Assembly: GCA_028023455.1 (NCBI GenBank)
Contig: JAQFVV010012506.1
Span: 2,038,714 to 2,102,713 of the forward strand
Source: Epiperipatus broadwayi
Lineage: Eukaryota; Onychophora; Udeonychophora; Euonychophora; Peripatidae
Length of the DNA: 64,000 nucleotides
Direction: 5' to 3'
Shown: piece after piece, positions 12,090-25,330 of the stretch
Numbering within the stretch: the first letter of the stretch is position 1
Layout: the number at the start of each line of letters is the position of its first letter
Position numbers and translations under genes: made by a program
The notes under the pieces: model-generated
Databases searched by the model: none
Seen by the model: only the letters and a program-made list of their open reading frames with translations
Told to the model about the DNA's origin: nothing

Positions 12090-13800
12090 CTTTGAGATAT
12101 TTGGGATAAGGTTATAGTTTTGAAATGATGTATGCTATATTTACAACTTGATCAGAATTATGAATGAAATTTAGTTAAAATTATTATATGATTATATATT
12201 ATTATATAAGATAGAAGTTAAAAAAATATAGAAAAGCAGGATTATATAGTTTAACCAAGTCAAAAGAATGCAGTGGTAACTGGAATAAAAAAATCATGGA
12301 ATAAAAAAAATAGAATATAGTAATAGATCGAATGCGGTAACAGCAACAAACTGATAACTTATTTTAGAACCCACATAATGTGAAAATTTGAATTAAATAA
12401 AAGATAATCAACTATAAAAGTAAAGGAGGGTTTATGGTTCTGAAATTGTAATTATTAATTTTGATGATCCAAAATTATAAATTGTGGTATTATAAAATAA
12501 AAGCTGCAATACTGACAGGTATATGATATCTAAATATGAATGTGGTCTATATACAAAGATATAAAAAACTGTCAAACTACTAGACCAGGCATTTATCAAT
12601 TATTTGGACAAATTGAGGATTTAAATAAAATATATTACAATAATTTAGATGAGTGCAGGTTATTAAAATAATGTAGTAATGATTAAATTTACTATTTGTG
12701 ATAGTAAAACGTAAGTAAAGAAAACCATATTGACATTAAATTTCAAGCTCAGTTTATAATAATTAAATATTATTAAAATTAACTCTTAGTCAAAAATTCG
12801 ATTCTATGAAATGATTTTACTTTGTAAAATAATTTTTTTATTTTTATCTGTTTTAATAGTAAATTGATGTAAAAATAGATAGGTTTAACATTTTAAGCTT
12901 CAATGTTATATACTCAAATGTTGTGGGCTTAAGCTTAAAAAAGAAATGTAATTTAAATTCACTATATTTTTTTTTATTCACATCTAACTTTGTTAATTAA
13001 ATGAGTCATTAAAAAAACTGATCAAAAAAACAAAAACAAAACAAGGTGCGTCATGGAGAAGCAAATAAACATTCAATTTCAGGCCAATAGATCATTGCAT
13101 AGAAGAATTTTTGACATATGAAGAGGCAAAGACAAAACAGTTAGTTGAAGTTCATTTTCCAGTTAACGTTAGCTATCAGTATTTGGTAAATGGAATAGAA
13201 GCCATTGGTGTTCAATGTATATAACTTTTTAAATAATTAGAAGGGATGATAAAAAGAAATAAGCTAATATTAAGTTTATTGATAAATCAAGTTAAAAAAA
13301 ATATTGAAAATTCAAATTACCATTTTTAGTTGCTATCATGGCACATTTATTCACTGAATAGATATATTATAAAGATATGTGCTGATTGCAGATTATAATA
13401 GAGTTACTACTTACTATATGGTAATTTATTCACTGGTAAAACATTGAATTTATAGTACCCAAGAATGTTCTATAGCCTTTGTATTTTGTCTTACCCTTTG
13501 AAATGTGCTTGTTAGTCAACACTCCATCTATCAACAAAAAAAAAAATCTGTGAAAAAAATTGAAATTCAGCAAAGTTATTTACATAAAATTAATGCCATA
13601 AAGAAAATTAAACTTGTTAAGTATAAAATTTAGTATAACTATTAATATTGGAATACTATTAGCTTAGAAACATATACTTGAAGGAATAATCTTTAAACTA
13701 AAAAGAGTGATATTGCAAAGAAAAAAAAGTAAAGTAATACTAATCAATATCATATTGATAAATTATAAACTTCTTCTTCTTTTTCTATCTTTTCAAATGT
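12090..13800. other. AT-rich DNA without recognised features
   Basis: I see no repeat family, RNA gene or coding similarity here. Confidence 0.5.
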
Positions 13801-13817
13801 ATTATCAAATTTATAAA

Positions 13818-14150
13818 GTCAAAAAACTTCACATAAATATATCGGAGAGACTTTCTTTTCAAAAAAATTTATTGATATACATTATATAAACTACATAAAC
13901 AAAATATAAATATCCAACGTTTCGTCCATTTTTCAATAATAATATGGACTTTATCAAGGTTCTATAAAACAGAGAAAAAACAACACTAAAGATAATAAAA
14001 ATAATACAAAAGAATTGACTGTTTTTATGTGAATATTTTTTCTTTTTGGTGTTAAAAATTTTTCTCACTTTGTAAGGAGATGTTATGTTATACAATTTTT
14101 CCATTTTTTTGGTTTATAGGTATTTTATTTTATTTTTATTTTATTTTATT

Positions 14151-14183
<33 letters not shown>

Positions 14184-14374
14184 ATTTATTTTTTATTATC
14201 TTTAATGTTGTTTTTTCTCTGTTTTATAGAACCTTGATAAAGTCCATATTATTATTGAAAAATGGATGAAACGTTGGATATTTATATTTTGTTTATGTAG
14301 TTTATATAATGTATATCAATAAATTTTTTTGAAAAGAAAGTCTCTCCTATATATTTATGTGAAGTTTTTTGATT
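13818..14374. repeat. Family E inverted pair with hammerhead motifs
   Basis: The arms 13818-14000 (minus) and 14193-14374 (plus) are about 180 bp and nearly identical. Each contains ACC, TTGATAA, A, GTCCAT, a loop, ATGGAC (left) or ATGGAT (right), GAAAC, GTTGG. The CGAAACGTTGGATA stretch is the pattern common at PLE hammerheads in other animals. Stem II (GTCCAT/ATGGAC) is perfect in the left arm. As in family D, position 3 is U and position 8 is A. The spacer holds a (TTTTA)n-like tract. No PLE protein is left. Confidence 0.7.
14116..14192 (+). repeat. (TTTTA)n-like tract
   Basis: Imperfect TTTTA/TTTTTA repeats fill most of the spacer between the two family E arms. Confidence 0.85.
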
Positions 14375-14499
14375 GATAAATTACTTTACAAAATATTCAA
14401 TCATAATACTTAACTTAAATATTTTTAATATACCAACATTCATTTGATAATAGAAGTAATGTGTAAATTCTTCATTATTAATTTTTTTAAGACTGTATA

Positions 14500-14760
14500 T
14501 ATTTTTAATCAAAATTAGCCCAATTTCACAACTCAAATAAAACTCTACCATCTGGTTTCACTACTGAAAGCAGACTTTTCAAGTGTAAAGAACTATAAAA
14601 CAGTTATTTACCCTTGATAAGTCTGCCTGTAGCAGTAAAATCATTGGTAGTGTTTTAGAGTTTATTTCTTGGCTAGTCTGGTTGAGTTATAAATTCGGGG
14701 TAATTTTGATTATTTATTGACTAGTTTATCTTTATGCTTTTAATGCTTATATTTTTTAAT
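14500..14760. repeat. Family D inverted pair of solo termini (D3L, D3R)
   Basis: The left arm (minus, 14500-14600) and right arm (plus, 14603-14760) match the PLE termini at 9838 and 10693, but no nuclease sequence lies between them. The left hammerhead (minus, 14545-14586) reads ACAC, TTGAAAA, GTCTGC..GTAGT, GAAAC. The right one (plus, 14611-14652) reads CCC, TTGATAA, GTCTGC CTGTA GCAGT, AAAA. U3 and A8 are present in both. Confidence 0.65.
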
Positions 14761-14769
14761 ATATATTTT

Positions 14770-17440
14770 TAAATATGAGATATTATGCAATGTAAATGTT
14801 TATTTTAACAATATATTTTATTTTGTGCAATATTGGTGTAAATTAAAGTGCTAAATAAGGTATTAAACCAATTAGAGATATGTGGACTTATACATACTAT
14901 AGATAAGAGTGATTTATTTGTATATGAATATAACAATTTTTTTTTGCGCCTTCAAATTTTTTGCCATTTTCATAATTTGTTACATATGCTCCAGATTGCA
15001 CTAAAATGCAGCTAACTTAATATATAATAATAAATATTTAAATAGTAATAAAGAACGACAAAATAGTTCTTTTAAATATGAAGGTAATGCCAGAGTGTAT
15101 ATAAGTATCATTACTCTCAAACAAATAAAGTTGATTTTCACTAATTACTATTTTTTTATGATCAACCCAGAAAAAAAAAGTGATTATTGCTAAGGATAAA
15201 TAATTATTTCATTGTTATTACTTCAGTGAGATAATTTTGTGAGTAGTCAAATTATGAAAATCAATGACTATGGTTTGCTCTAGCATAGATTCTGTTACTG
15301 ACAAATATTTTGCTGGATAAATTAAAGTGTTATTTTCTTCAGCAGAAAGACATCAGCCTAACTTGTTATCATTTTCCACCCAGTTTATAATGGTATATCA
15401 AAATATTAATGATGATGATTTCTTATTTTTTTATCCAGTATTTTATATATATACACACACTTGGATAGCCTAATATAAGAAATCTTGTATTTATACTAAA
15501 ACAAAAAGTGGTTAGATGTATTATTTATAATAAATTTTTATTGATATCATATTTAATTTACAATACAAATATTTGAAAAAAAGCCAAATTTGTATAAGTT
15601 TTTATTTATGTAAAAAAATATGGTTTTATTTTTTTGTTTGGGAATAGAAAATTTATAGATTTTTTGTTAGATTATTTTCATATTATAGATAAGCATTGGA
15701 TTAGAGAGGATCAAATGCTGCTTATGTTCAATTTGTTTGATAGCATATGTAACATTCTTAACAATATAAGGTATTAAATGCTGAATTTTCCAGAATATTT
15801 AATAAAATGTAATGGAATCAATATTACATTAATGTTAAACATAATCCATCTCATCTTATCAAGAATGTCTAGCTGCAGAGTCTATTAGTCCTAGATAAAG
15901 AAATATGACTGATTAGTTGTACTTTTATTTACCCACTAGAAATTCATGAAACTAGATTGATATGGGTTATAAGTTTATATATAAATATTTTAATATTCAT
16001 TTTGAGATTTTGAAGGCAATTATAACATTGCCATCAAAGATAAACTATAACCCTATAATTAATAAAAACTGTTATTAATATTTTCATTAATATTAGTTGT
16101 GCCACTTTTAGCACAAATATTTCTGTGCACAATTATATTAATATTGATTCAATGCATCCTGTTTATTTTTTACTGATATTATCTGTAAAAGTTTGTACTG
16201 AATGAATATTTAATAGACTTGTATGTAGTTAAATGCTTTAATTTTTAATTAGAGGCTAGCTATTAAACTTTTCACATAATTTGTTAATTTTAGTGTTTAA
16301 AAATACCATTTATAATTTTTTGGTTATACTTTAATTTTACCACAATCCATGATAACCATGTTTATGAGTAATACAAATAATTTTTAATCAATTATATTAG
16401 TAATTATTATAAGTAATGGTTATAGTATTTATTAATATGATGTATTTATACAAAGAATGAATAAAAGAAACATTTTCTGCTATGTAATCAGTTATGGGTA
16501 AAGATACAAAGACTACTTTAATTTGGAAGATTAATCATGATAAATAATCACCTTGTAAGTTTACTAAAGCCAAATGTAAAATTTGTCAAAAATTATAATC
16601 CACATTTATATTATGTTCCACAAATATAATAATAAGTAATATTAAAAATGTAAAAAATGTTTTCTACATATTAACACATAATATCATAAATATAAGTAGT
16701 ATTGTCATCATAATGATATATGATAAATAGGTCTTTATTTTAATCAAACTGTTATTAAAAAATCTACTATCAAAATATTTAGAAATCTTAATTTTGATCA
16801 ATCATGTTTATTAAAGAAATAAAAACATAGAAATAATACAAAGTACTAATCCAATAAAATAAATTCTAGACCAACATGTCAGAATTTGTTAGATGAAAAT
16901 AAAACTTCAAGATTAATCTTCAAATAAGAACATATTGTTTTAAACCTATTGACTTTAGTACATCTTTCAATTAATTCAAACAAATGTAATAACAATGAAT
17001 AGTTTGATTAAAAATTAATTATTATATATATATATATATGTTGTGTGACTCTTCAATAATTATATTTTTCCATAGGGCCTAATCGGTACACATTGCAAAT
17101 ATGAAATTAAAAAAATCATAAGAGAAAAGATAAAACCGGAACATATAGAAACAGTATTTTGTAACAAAAGTAAAAATAAAACTATCATAATTTCAATTTA
17201 TAATTTTTTTAAAAGACTTTATTAATATAATTGTGATTTTATTTTGTTTTATAAGTTTAGCAAAACTTCACAATTAATAAGTGAGCACATGGTTGCCCTC
17301 TAGTGGACAAGACAATGTTTCCAATGGTGAAATGTGAATATGCATGATCTAGAAGAGGAATATATAATTATTTTTTATGTAGTTGTGCAAATTTGGATAT
17401 AATGTGTTAAGTAAAATACAATATTTAATTTAAAGTGTTT
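14770..17440. other. AT-rich DNA without recognised features
   Basis: Only short microsatellites are visible, for example (TA)n near 17027. The stretch 17280-17350 is less AT-rich and may be the 5' flank of the hAT element that follows, but I see no terminal inverted repeat. Confidence 0.45.
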
Positions 17441-17447
17441 TTCAATA

Positions 17448-19290
17448 TGACTATGAAGAAAAAACTAAGAAAAACATTAGATGAGCATCGTGATTTTAAA
17501 AACAAATAGACTGAATTTTTCACATTTACTGTGAACTCTGAGGACCTTCCAATCTATCTTATTTGCCAAGAAACATTGGAACAATACAAGAAGTCTAATT
17601 TGGAGCGACACCAAATTTGCCATAAAATATTCTGTCAGTGACACGAGAAAAAGAGCAATTGAAGAACTTCAGAAAAATATTGAAAAATCAAGTTCTGTAT
17701 TTGATTATTGGAGACAGTTTGCCAATAATGTTACTATTGGAAGCATTATAGAGTGAGGAAATTGCTAAGAGAGGAAAACCATCCACAGATGGTGAGTACA
17801 TAAAATGTCATTTTGTTAAAGCATCTGAAGAACTTTTTCATGATTTCAAAACTAAAACAGAGATTTTAAATAAAATTAAAAACATGTCATTATCTACCAA
17901 AAACAGTAGCAGATAAGACAGTTAAATTGGTCTTAGATGTGGCCAACCAGCAAGTTGAGGACATTAAATTATCTTCAGCTTTATTAATTGCAGTAAATAA
18001 GGATATAGTCTAGATTTTCCTTTACATGCAGTATGTATCATCTGAGTGTCCAAAAGAAGAATTTTTAGGATACTGTCATTCAAGAATCAAACACAAGGAG
18101 AGAACATAGCAAATGATGTCATTGAATGCATAGAAAAAAACCTCAGCATACTTGATAAAATTGTGTCAATTGCAACTGATGGTGCAAAAAATATGATGGG
18201 ATAGAAAAAGAAGTTTGTTTCAATTTTAAAAGAAAATGTTGATCATGAAGTGGTTACTTTCCATTGTATATTTTACCAGGAAGCACTTTGTATACAGACA
18301 TTTCCAGAAGAAATCAGTAAAATTATGGAAGGTAATTAAGATTATTAATTTTAGTGCAGCAAAGGACTTAACCTCAGACAATTTAAAGAGTTGCTGTGTG
18401 AAATGGAAAGTGAGTATTCAGATCTTCTGCAATATACTAGGATTTGATGGCTTTCCTGAGGCAAAATGTTAAAACATTTTGCATTTTGCATAAATGAAAT
18501 CAAACTATTTCTCAACAACAAGAGCATTCAATTTTTAGAATTAATAGAAGATCAGTAGTTGCAAAAATTGTTTTTCATGGTGGATGTTACATCATAACTG
18601 AAGCAGTTCAATCAGAAATTTCAAGGTAAGGGAAATACTCCTTTTTCAGTGGTAGAAGAATTTATTTTGTTTTAAAAGAAATTGATTCTATTTACTGAAG
18701 ATTTAGAGAGCAGAACTAGTTCATTTCCCAAATTTGTGTCAATATCATCGAGTAAACGAGACCCTCATTAACAAAGATTATTTTAAGACAACAATTTTAA
18801 ACACGAGAGATTTTTTCCTTCAAGGATTTGAGAAATTCAGAAATGATACAAGCAACTCTAGCTTTTACTACAAATCCTCTTAATGCCAAAGTGAGAGAAA
18901 TAAAAATTTCATCATTTAATATTGATACAGATAATTTTGAATACAATTGCTTAATTTGATAAGCAAAGATTTATGTTACTTGTTCATTTTTCATATTGAA
19001 ATGGAAGAAGTGAAAAAAAAAGTCTGCTTTCATAGACCCAGAAAAGTGCTGTAAAAAACCTACAGAAGGCCGGCTCTATGATTTTTACTACTTGGAAACT
19101 TCCAAACTCATACCATGAGTTAAAAAAATTTGCATTTGATATTTTCAGTATCTTTGGATCTACATACTTATGTGAACAATCATTTTCTAGCATGAATTTT
19201 ATTAAATGTAAACTGAGGAATCAAATTACTGATGCCAACTTGGCATTATGCCTTGAATTAAAAATCACTAGTTACCAATTGGACATATAG
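17448..19290 (+). pseudogene. hAT transposase pseudogene, ZBED/GTF2IRD2-like
   Basis: This is the relic of a hAT-superfamily transposase of the type annotated as general transcription factor II-I repeat domain-containing protein 2-like. It starts MTMKKKLRKTLDEHRDF. A BED-like finger follows (LICQETLEQYKKSNLERH, about 17548-17615); its first zinc Cys appears to be Tyr. Then come RGKPSTDGEYIKC (about 17775), SIATDGAKNMMG (about 18169), FHCIFYQEALC (about 18259), GLNLRQFKELL after frameshift (about 18365) and the C-terminal dimerisation block FGSTYLCEQSFSSMNFIKCK (about 19150-19215), ending at a stop after TSYQLDI. Many stops and several frameshifts interrupt it. The first catalytic Asp region reads IAVNK rather than a DES/DKST motif. 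The order and length fit one near-complete dead copy. No terminal inverted repeats were found. Confidence 0.85.
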
Positions 19291-19299
19291 AAACTTTCT

Positions 19300-20930
19300 A
19301 AGGTAATGCAAGCTCATTGTTGACACTGATTAAAACCAATTCTAGCAATTTACCATGTGATTTACTCTACATTTAATAAAGATATAATGTTTCTTTAAAT
19401 TTTCCTTATTTGTAAAAATATATTTATGGCTCTCAAATAATTTTTAAATTGTTGTAACAGATTTGGCTCTTCCATCTCAAATGTGTGTATACTCCTGCAT
19501 AAAGTATAAGGCATGACTCACTATTAGAAAAAGGTCACAGGACAAATAAATCCAATGAAGCAAAAAAAACATTAATACAATGATGAGTATAGAAAGATGT
19601 AAATACCATACATATATCAGAAAAGAATACTAAGTTGCTTTCAAAATTGTCAATTTGTTATACCTAGAATTTTAAAATTTTCTCATCTCCTGCATGGGAT
19701 AAAAAAGTCAAATGTCTTTTATGTAAACTACATAGCTCTATTTTTTGTTTATAATTTTATAGATCTTCTTACTTATCCTATATATGTGGTACTAAGTGTG
19801 GTTTGTAATGTTATAGTTCAATAAAGTCTTGTGAAACATCAAAATAATAATCCAATTCTTTTATTTAAGTAAAAAACAACACCTTATAGACAATTATAGA
19901 TTGCACATAAAAATAGTACAGAGAATACACACAATTCATATTACATAATAATATACATTTATTATTATTAAAGAAAAAATAATAATATAAGAGCAAATTT
20001 CATTTGGAACTTATGTATTTATAATTAACTATAAATTGTATTTAATTGACACAATGTTGTCAAACAAATTATTACAATTTTCCATTGTAGTTTATAATAA
20101 AAATTAAATATTCATTTAGATATAAATATTTCAAATGCTTTATGTTTGTGGAATTTTTAACATGTACATATATTGTAAAGATTGGGAGGATCCATCTTTG
20201 TAGTTAATTATGATATCAGTATATACATGTTAAAAAGTATATACATACTTAAAGAAGGGAATGGAAAAAAGCAGAGATGTTTTGTTTTTAATTATGTATA
20301 AAGTTTGAATTATTTATTAGTAAAAGATGATGGATATCTTTATTAGTTTGCTGTAAATATATTTCCTTTATAGAATCGATTATTTAATATATATATATAT
20401 CGCAATATTTTTTGAGATTATGATAGAAAATGTTGCAATTTTTTTTCTCTTCATTTATTATCTTTGTTTAATTTTGTTGTATTTTTTTTGCTGCTTTTAT
20501 TATTTTTTTGTTTCCTCCCACTTTTGTGATATACATTAGCTTATGATTGTAGATTTGGCAATGTTAATGATATATATATATATGATAAATAAAGAAACTA
20601 TATAAAAATCACTTTGAGAAATACTAATAATTATAATATATAGAAATGTATGAAAATATAATTTGTTTGTTCAAAAAGAATTTATGATTTTGATATTTAT
20701 AATATTGAAACAATTGTAAAGTATTAAAAAAGAAAGCTTTAAAAATGATAGATATGTTAACAATAGGTTTTAGACAATTATTGTCTCATGAAAGTGTCAA
20801 ACTGAAATACCATGGCAACCAATGACACAACAAAGAAAAAGGCAATCATGCTTGTAATTTTTATTGTCATTGATAATTATTTTGGCTGGAAAAAAATCAT
20901 AACAAACTTTGTTGTTGCTATTTTATTTTT
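19300..20930. other. AT-rich DNA without recognised features
   Basis: Contains (TA)n runs near 20387 and 20570. No gene or repeat family recognised. Confidence 0.5.
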
Positions 20931-20938
20931 CCTTCTGC

Positions 20939-21095
20939 TTAAATTTTAATTAATAGAACTTTATCTAGATTAAGTAATACTAAAGAATGATTGGCTAGTA
21001 AAGACTTGCTGACTGAGGAATTGGATTCTGCTGGCTCTATCTCTCTCCAACTAATTACCATCTGAACAGGTGAAAAATTATCAACAAACATGCAC
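20939..21095 (-). other. Candidate host exon (unidentified)
   Basis: On the minus strand a strong-looking splice acceptor (TTTTTTTCTCCTTTCAG, ending at 21096) is followed by a frame open for about 50 codons to a TAA at about 20939. It contains CMFVDNFSPVQMVISWREIE and then PAESNSSVSKSLLANHS. The amino-acid mix is less AT-biased than random frames here. I do not recognise the protein and see no obvious donor. It may be an internal or terminal exon, or chance. Confidence 0.25.
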
Positions 21096-22121
21096 CTGAA
21101 AGGAGAAAAAAAATATTTTAAAAATGAATCACTATACCTATCCTGAAGATTAAGATGAGAATTCTAATAGTAAAAATATCTGAAATAAATTTGTTGCTTC
21201 AGCTAGTTCATCTTAATTTGACAAGCAGAAAGAATGCTTTAAGAAATGTCAACTTTGATTATGTATGAAATACAAATATTCATCAACAAGAAATTATCTG
21301 ACATGTTAATTGGTTTTAAGCAAGATTAACCTAAACTCTTACAATAACTGTTGATTTTTTTTTTTTAAAAATTAATAATAATAAGAAAGATATATATAAA
21401 GGTCAATCAAAATAATTAAGCTTTAAAAGCCTAAAGTGTACAAGTTTGTTTTTTTTCTTCTTTTTTTTAAGTTGTCATGACAAATCAACAATCTATCAGA
21501 TATTATTTTAATTTTTGTTTTGTTTTGTTTTAATTTATATATTTAATAGTTATACAACATATATTTAGTACATAATAAATGAAAAAGTTTCATTAATGTT
21601 TATTTTTATGAGGACCAGTTACATATATATAAACATATTGATATTGTTATTATTATTGAAATTTTTTTTTTCTTTTAGCAAATAATTTGTAGCTGTATTG
21701 ACAATATATATTTGAGAGGTAGTTTGTTATATTAATATTTTATGTATGATATGCAAGTATTTATATACATAAAAAGAATCCCATTATCATTTATGAGAGT
21801 TTATTATATGAAGATATTTATTGTAATAAGATATTATAAAAGTTATTATTATTTAATAACAAAATTTCTCATTAGACACTGAAAAATAAACTTAATATAG
21901 GGGAATATATCAATTGTTTAGGCCAGAATTGAGAATTACCTGTAGCATAAAATGGATCAGTTTAAGAAATCTGCATTTGGCACTTCAAAAAAAAAAGAAG
22001 TATAAGGAAATATGTATTTAGATTTAGCATAGTATAAGGAGAATATTGATATTATTTTTGTTGATTGCAAAGGCAGTATGAACCTACTTTAAAAAACACA
22101 GATTTGTTTGGTTTTGAACTA

Positions 22122-22187
22122 CTCGATGATATTATTATTATTGACATTATCATCATCATCATCATCATCATTATTATTATTATCATT

Positions 22188-22271
<84 letters not shown>

Positions 22272-22272
22272 G
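22122..22272 (+). repeat. ATT/ATC trinucleotide microsatellite
   Basis: About 150 bp of (ATT)n with interspersed (ATC)n. Overlapping open frames here would encode poly-Ile or poly-Leu and are artefacts of the repeat. Confidence 0.97.
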
Positions 22273-22279
22273 CATCTTA

Positions 22280-23900
22280 TTTATTTTCAAAGAATAAATA
22301 GTCTTCATTCACATACAAATGTAACTTGATGAACATCTTGTTAACAAATGTTATATACATGAATATCATAGAAATCAGATGAAAAACCTATAAAATAAAA
22401 TAAAAGGATATTATGCTTTGTTATTTTATTGTTATTGCCATTCTTAAAAGAAAAAGAGAATATATAGATCATAAATAAAGATATACCACTTGTTTTACTT
22501 TGAAGCACTTTATGAATTTTTCTTCTTAATAACTTATTAGTGCACTTGGATTATTGTGTTAAATTAATTAAGTTTATCCAAAGAATATTTAAATGCTAAT
22601 GATCACTTGCACAAACATTAATAAACAGTTATATTATAGAACATTAATGATTTAGAGATATTAGATAAATGTAGTTGTTAGTTAATACAAATTATATTCA
22701 ATAAAATATTTTCTTTGTTTCTATTTTATATTTTGGCAAGTAATCATGTCTCATTAGTTGCTTTAATGCTGGTATTTAGAGATATAATAATAATGAATAC
22801 ATTCTTTTTGCTTATGTTAAAAGTTTCATTTAATTAGTTATAAGATGTCATTTCAAAAGCTAGCCTATTATCATATCAACTACCAGTAGTTGTACACATA
22901 ACTGAGAAAGCTTCTTGTTCTCTATTTGTTTATTATATACTTAAAAAACCACTTTTCTGTAATGTTGATTTAGATGTAAAGAATTAAAAGAGTATCTGAA
23001 TTAGGGAACTTTTATATTGTATTTAAAAAAGTAACTTTCTCATTCTCATTCCTAATTTATATTATTTTAGTTTGAAGTATTGGTTTCCTTAATTTCATAT
23101 TATTATAATTGGGCATTAGCAAACCTGAACCTTTTAATTTTTTTTATACCATTACAATTAGCCTATCAAATCTTTGGGTTACAACAAAGATTATATCATT
23201 ATTATCCTATGTTCAATTTTAATTTAACTTTTATTTCATATGCATATTTGCTAATAAAGCTCTTTGCCCTTTTATATCATTTCAATTTGATGCAATTCGC
23301 GAGGCATATTGATTAAGTCAAACGTTGCCCACCCAATACTATATATATATGAGTGTTGTATACATGCACATGTATAAAATCATTTATTTTGCCTAACTAT
23401 AAAAAATCTGTAAATCTGTTTAATATGTAATCTAATACATATTGCTACTATCTTTTTATTTTGATTTTTTTACATATGATTTACCCACACATACTGTTAT
23501 GACTTAACTCATGTACATACACACTGCTATAAAATTATTGTTTTAATGTAAATGCATATTGCCATTTGTATATTGTTATTGCTTATATTTGTTATAAATA
23601 TTGAGAAAAAATATTATAAGCTGCAGACTTCTGCTTAATATTAGAATAAACATTTTTAATCATAATTATTGTCTGAATACTATTTCATAAATTGCCTATG
23701 TGGTTTTATATATTGTTTATAGCAATCAGAAACTTATTGTTGATTTAACAATAGATGGATAAGATACTGGGCCTACATCAAAGCAATGATTTGAAACCAT
23801 TTCTATACTGAAACTAATTTGTATTATGATGCATATTGATTTAATTGACAACTATTTACAAATTATTATTACATGAATATATATTTTTTTTTATAAATTA
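22280..23900. other. AT-rich DNA without recognised features
   Basis: An open frame at 23080-23316 is hydrophobic but has the composition expected of AT-rich noise. Nothing else was recognised. Confidence 0.45.
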
Positions 23901-23910
23901 TCAGCTTGAA

Positions 23911-23990
23911 GTGTTTGTAGCATAATGGCTATTATATCTAGTTGGATTTTTCTATTGACTGGAATACGAATTTGAATTAAACTTGGGAAT
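23911..23990 (+). repeat. tRNA-like (SINE head) remnant
   Basis: TTTGTAGCATAATGGCTATT resembles a box A (TRGCNNAGTGG), and ATACGAATTTGAATT about 40 bases later resembles a degenerate box B. The stems are not convincing. Confidence 0.3.
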
Positions 23991-24319
23991 TGTTTTGATC
24001 CAAACAAACTTAGGATATTTCCCAAACATCCAGACCGCAATAAATACAGTTAGCCGTTCAAGCATTGATTGGACAATAGATATTTAGATAGTTACTAAAT
24101 CTAGAGTCAAATAGCATAACCTTCACTTTGAAGTAGTTGATTATCCTCATTATAGTTATCTTCTTCATGAATATAGGTTTTTAAACATTAATTGAGTTAC
24201 TTAAGCTATTTTTCTTTATTTAACTTTTTAACTATTGAAATTAAGTGACTTAATTAAATATAAATATTTTTAATAGTACTCTGCAAGCATAAATTTTTTT
24301 AATTTTAACACTTTTACAA

Positions 24320-25330
24320 AAAGGAACTTTAAAACCGCGCGGCGATTGATGCTTAATGATAAGTGAATCTTTTCTTTTCATCTTCTAAGAATGACTGTAT
24401 ACATTTACTAATGTATAATTCAAAAAATAGATGAAACTGATGAGAACGTAGTTATCTAAAAAAAATTTAAGCAATATAAAAAAATTATCTAATTTTATCC
24501 AATCCAAGTTTAAATCCCAGCGTATATGCATTGCAAATATATGCTTTAACTGCCATGCTATACAAGCTTTTTATTTTAAATATCTATATATAAATTGTGA
24601 TTGACGGTTTTAATGCTGTTTTAGTCTAAAAATTTACAATGTTCTCTAAATTTCCATTGCCTTTTTAAAAATAAACATAAAATAAAATATTGCATTCACT
24701 ATTATTAGTTTTATGAAAAATTTAAAATCTTTTACAGAAATAAAAGTCTCTTTCCCTAGAGTTTGAACAAAGAAAATCTATAAGTGTTTTCTCCAGTGTT
24801 TAAGTCAAGTTACAGTATATTAGAATAAAGACTTCAGACAACTTTCCCTTTAAAAATAAGTAACTGATGAATTCAGACAACCATTCAAAAAGAAGTTTCA
24901 AAGCTTATATTGATTCTTTTCTGGGTTATTTCCTAACATTGACAGAACCACGCACACACAAACTTTATTTTAAAACTTTTCTTTTTAAAATTAATCACTT
25001 TTAGTACAGTCTTCATAGCACTATAGCAACAAAACAATAGTTTAGGTAAAAGTTAAAATACGATCTCAATGATTATTGAAATAAGACCCTCGACACTCAT
25101 TAGTGAACCGGACATCTGTCAGAACATCAAAATTCACGTGACGAATTCGACGTTTATTTTTCATTAATAATATAAGTAAATATTTATTAATAAATATTAG
25201 ATTACTGTCTAGAATTACCATAGGCTGGCTATCTGTAAGAAAATTCTAAATGTACTTACATCCTTAAAAAATCTAAGGTTCGCCAGTGTTATTTGATTTA
25301 ACGCTACAGCAAAGTATGTAGATGAATTAA
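24320..25330. promoter_or_regulatory. CpG-richer zone with an E-box, possible promoter
   Basis: CpG is scarce in the window, yet it recurs here: aaaccgcgcggcgattg at 24333, then ccctcgacac, accggacatc, and ttcacgtgacgaattcgacg near 25134-25153. The last contains TCACGTGAC, a palindromic E-box of the USF/TFE type. The candidate exon on the minus strand at 20.9-21.1 kb would be downstream of a minus-strand promoter here. That link is inference only. Confidence 0.25.
24500..24569 (-). repeat. tRNA-like (SINE head) remnant
   Basis: On the minus strand TGTATAGCATGGCAGTTAAA (box A-like) is followed by ATTTGCAATGCATATAC (anticodon-arm-like) and GCTGGGATTTAAACTTGG (box B-like), at tRNA spacing. It is a decayed tRNA or the promoter region of a SINE. 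Confidence 0.45.

Noticed and set aside
17280-17350. Possible 5' terminal inverted repeat of the hAT element
   Set aside because: I could not find a matching sequence downstream of 19290, nor an 8-bp duplication.
22065-22329. Two open frames encoding long Ile and Leu/Ser runs
   Set aside because: They are translations of the ATT/ATC microsatellite in different frames.
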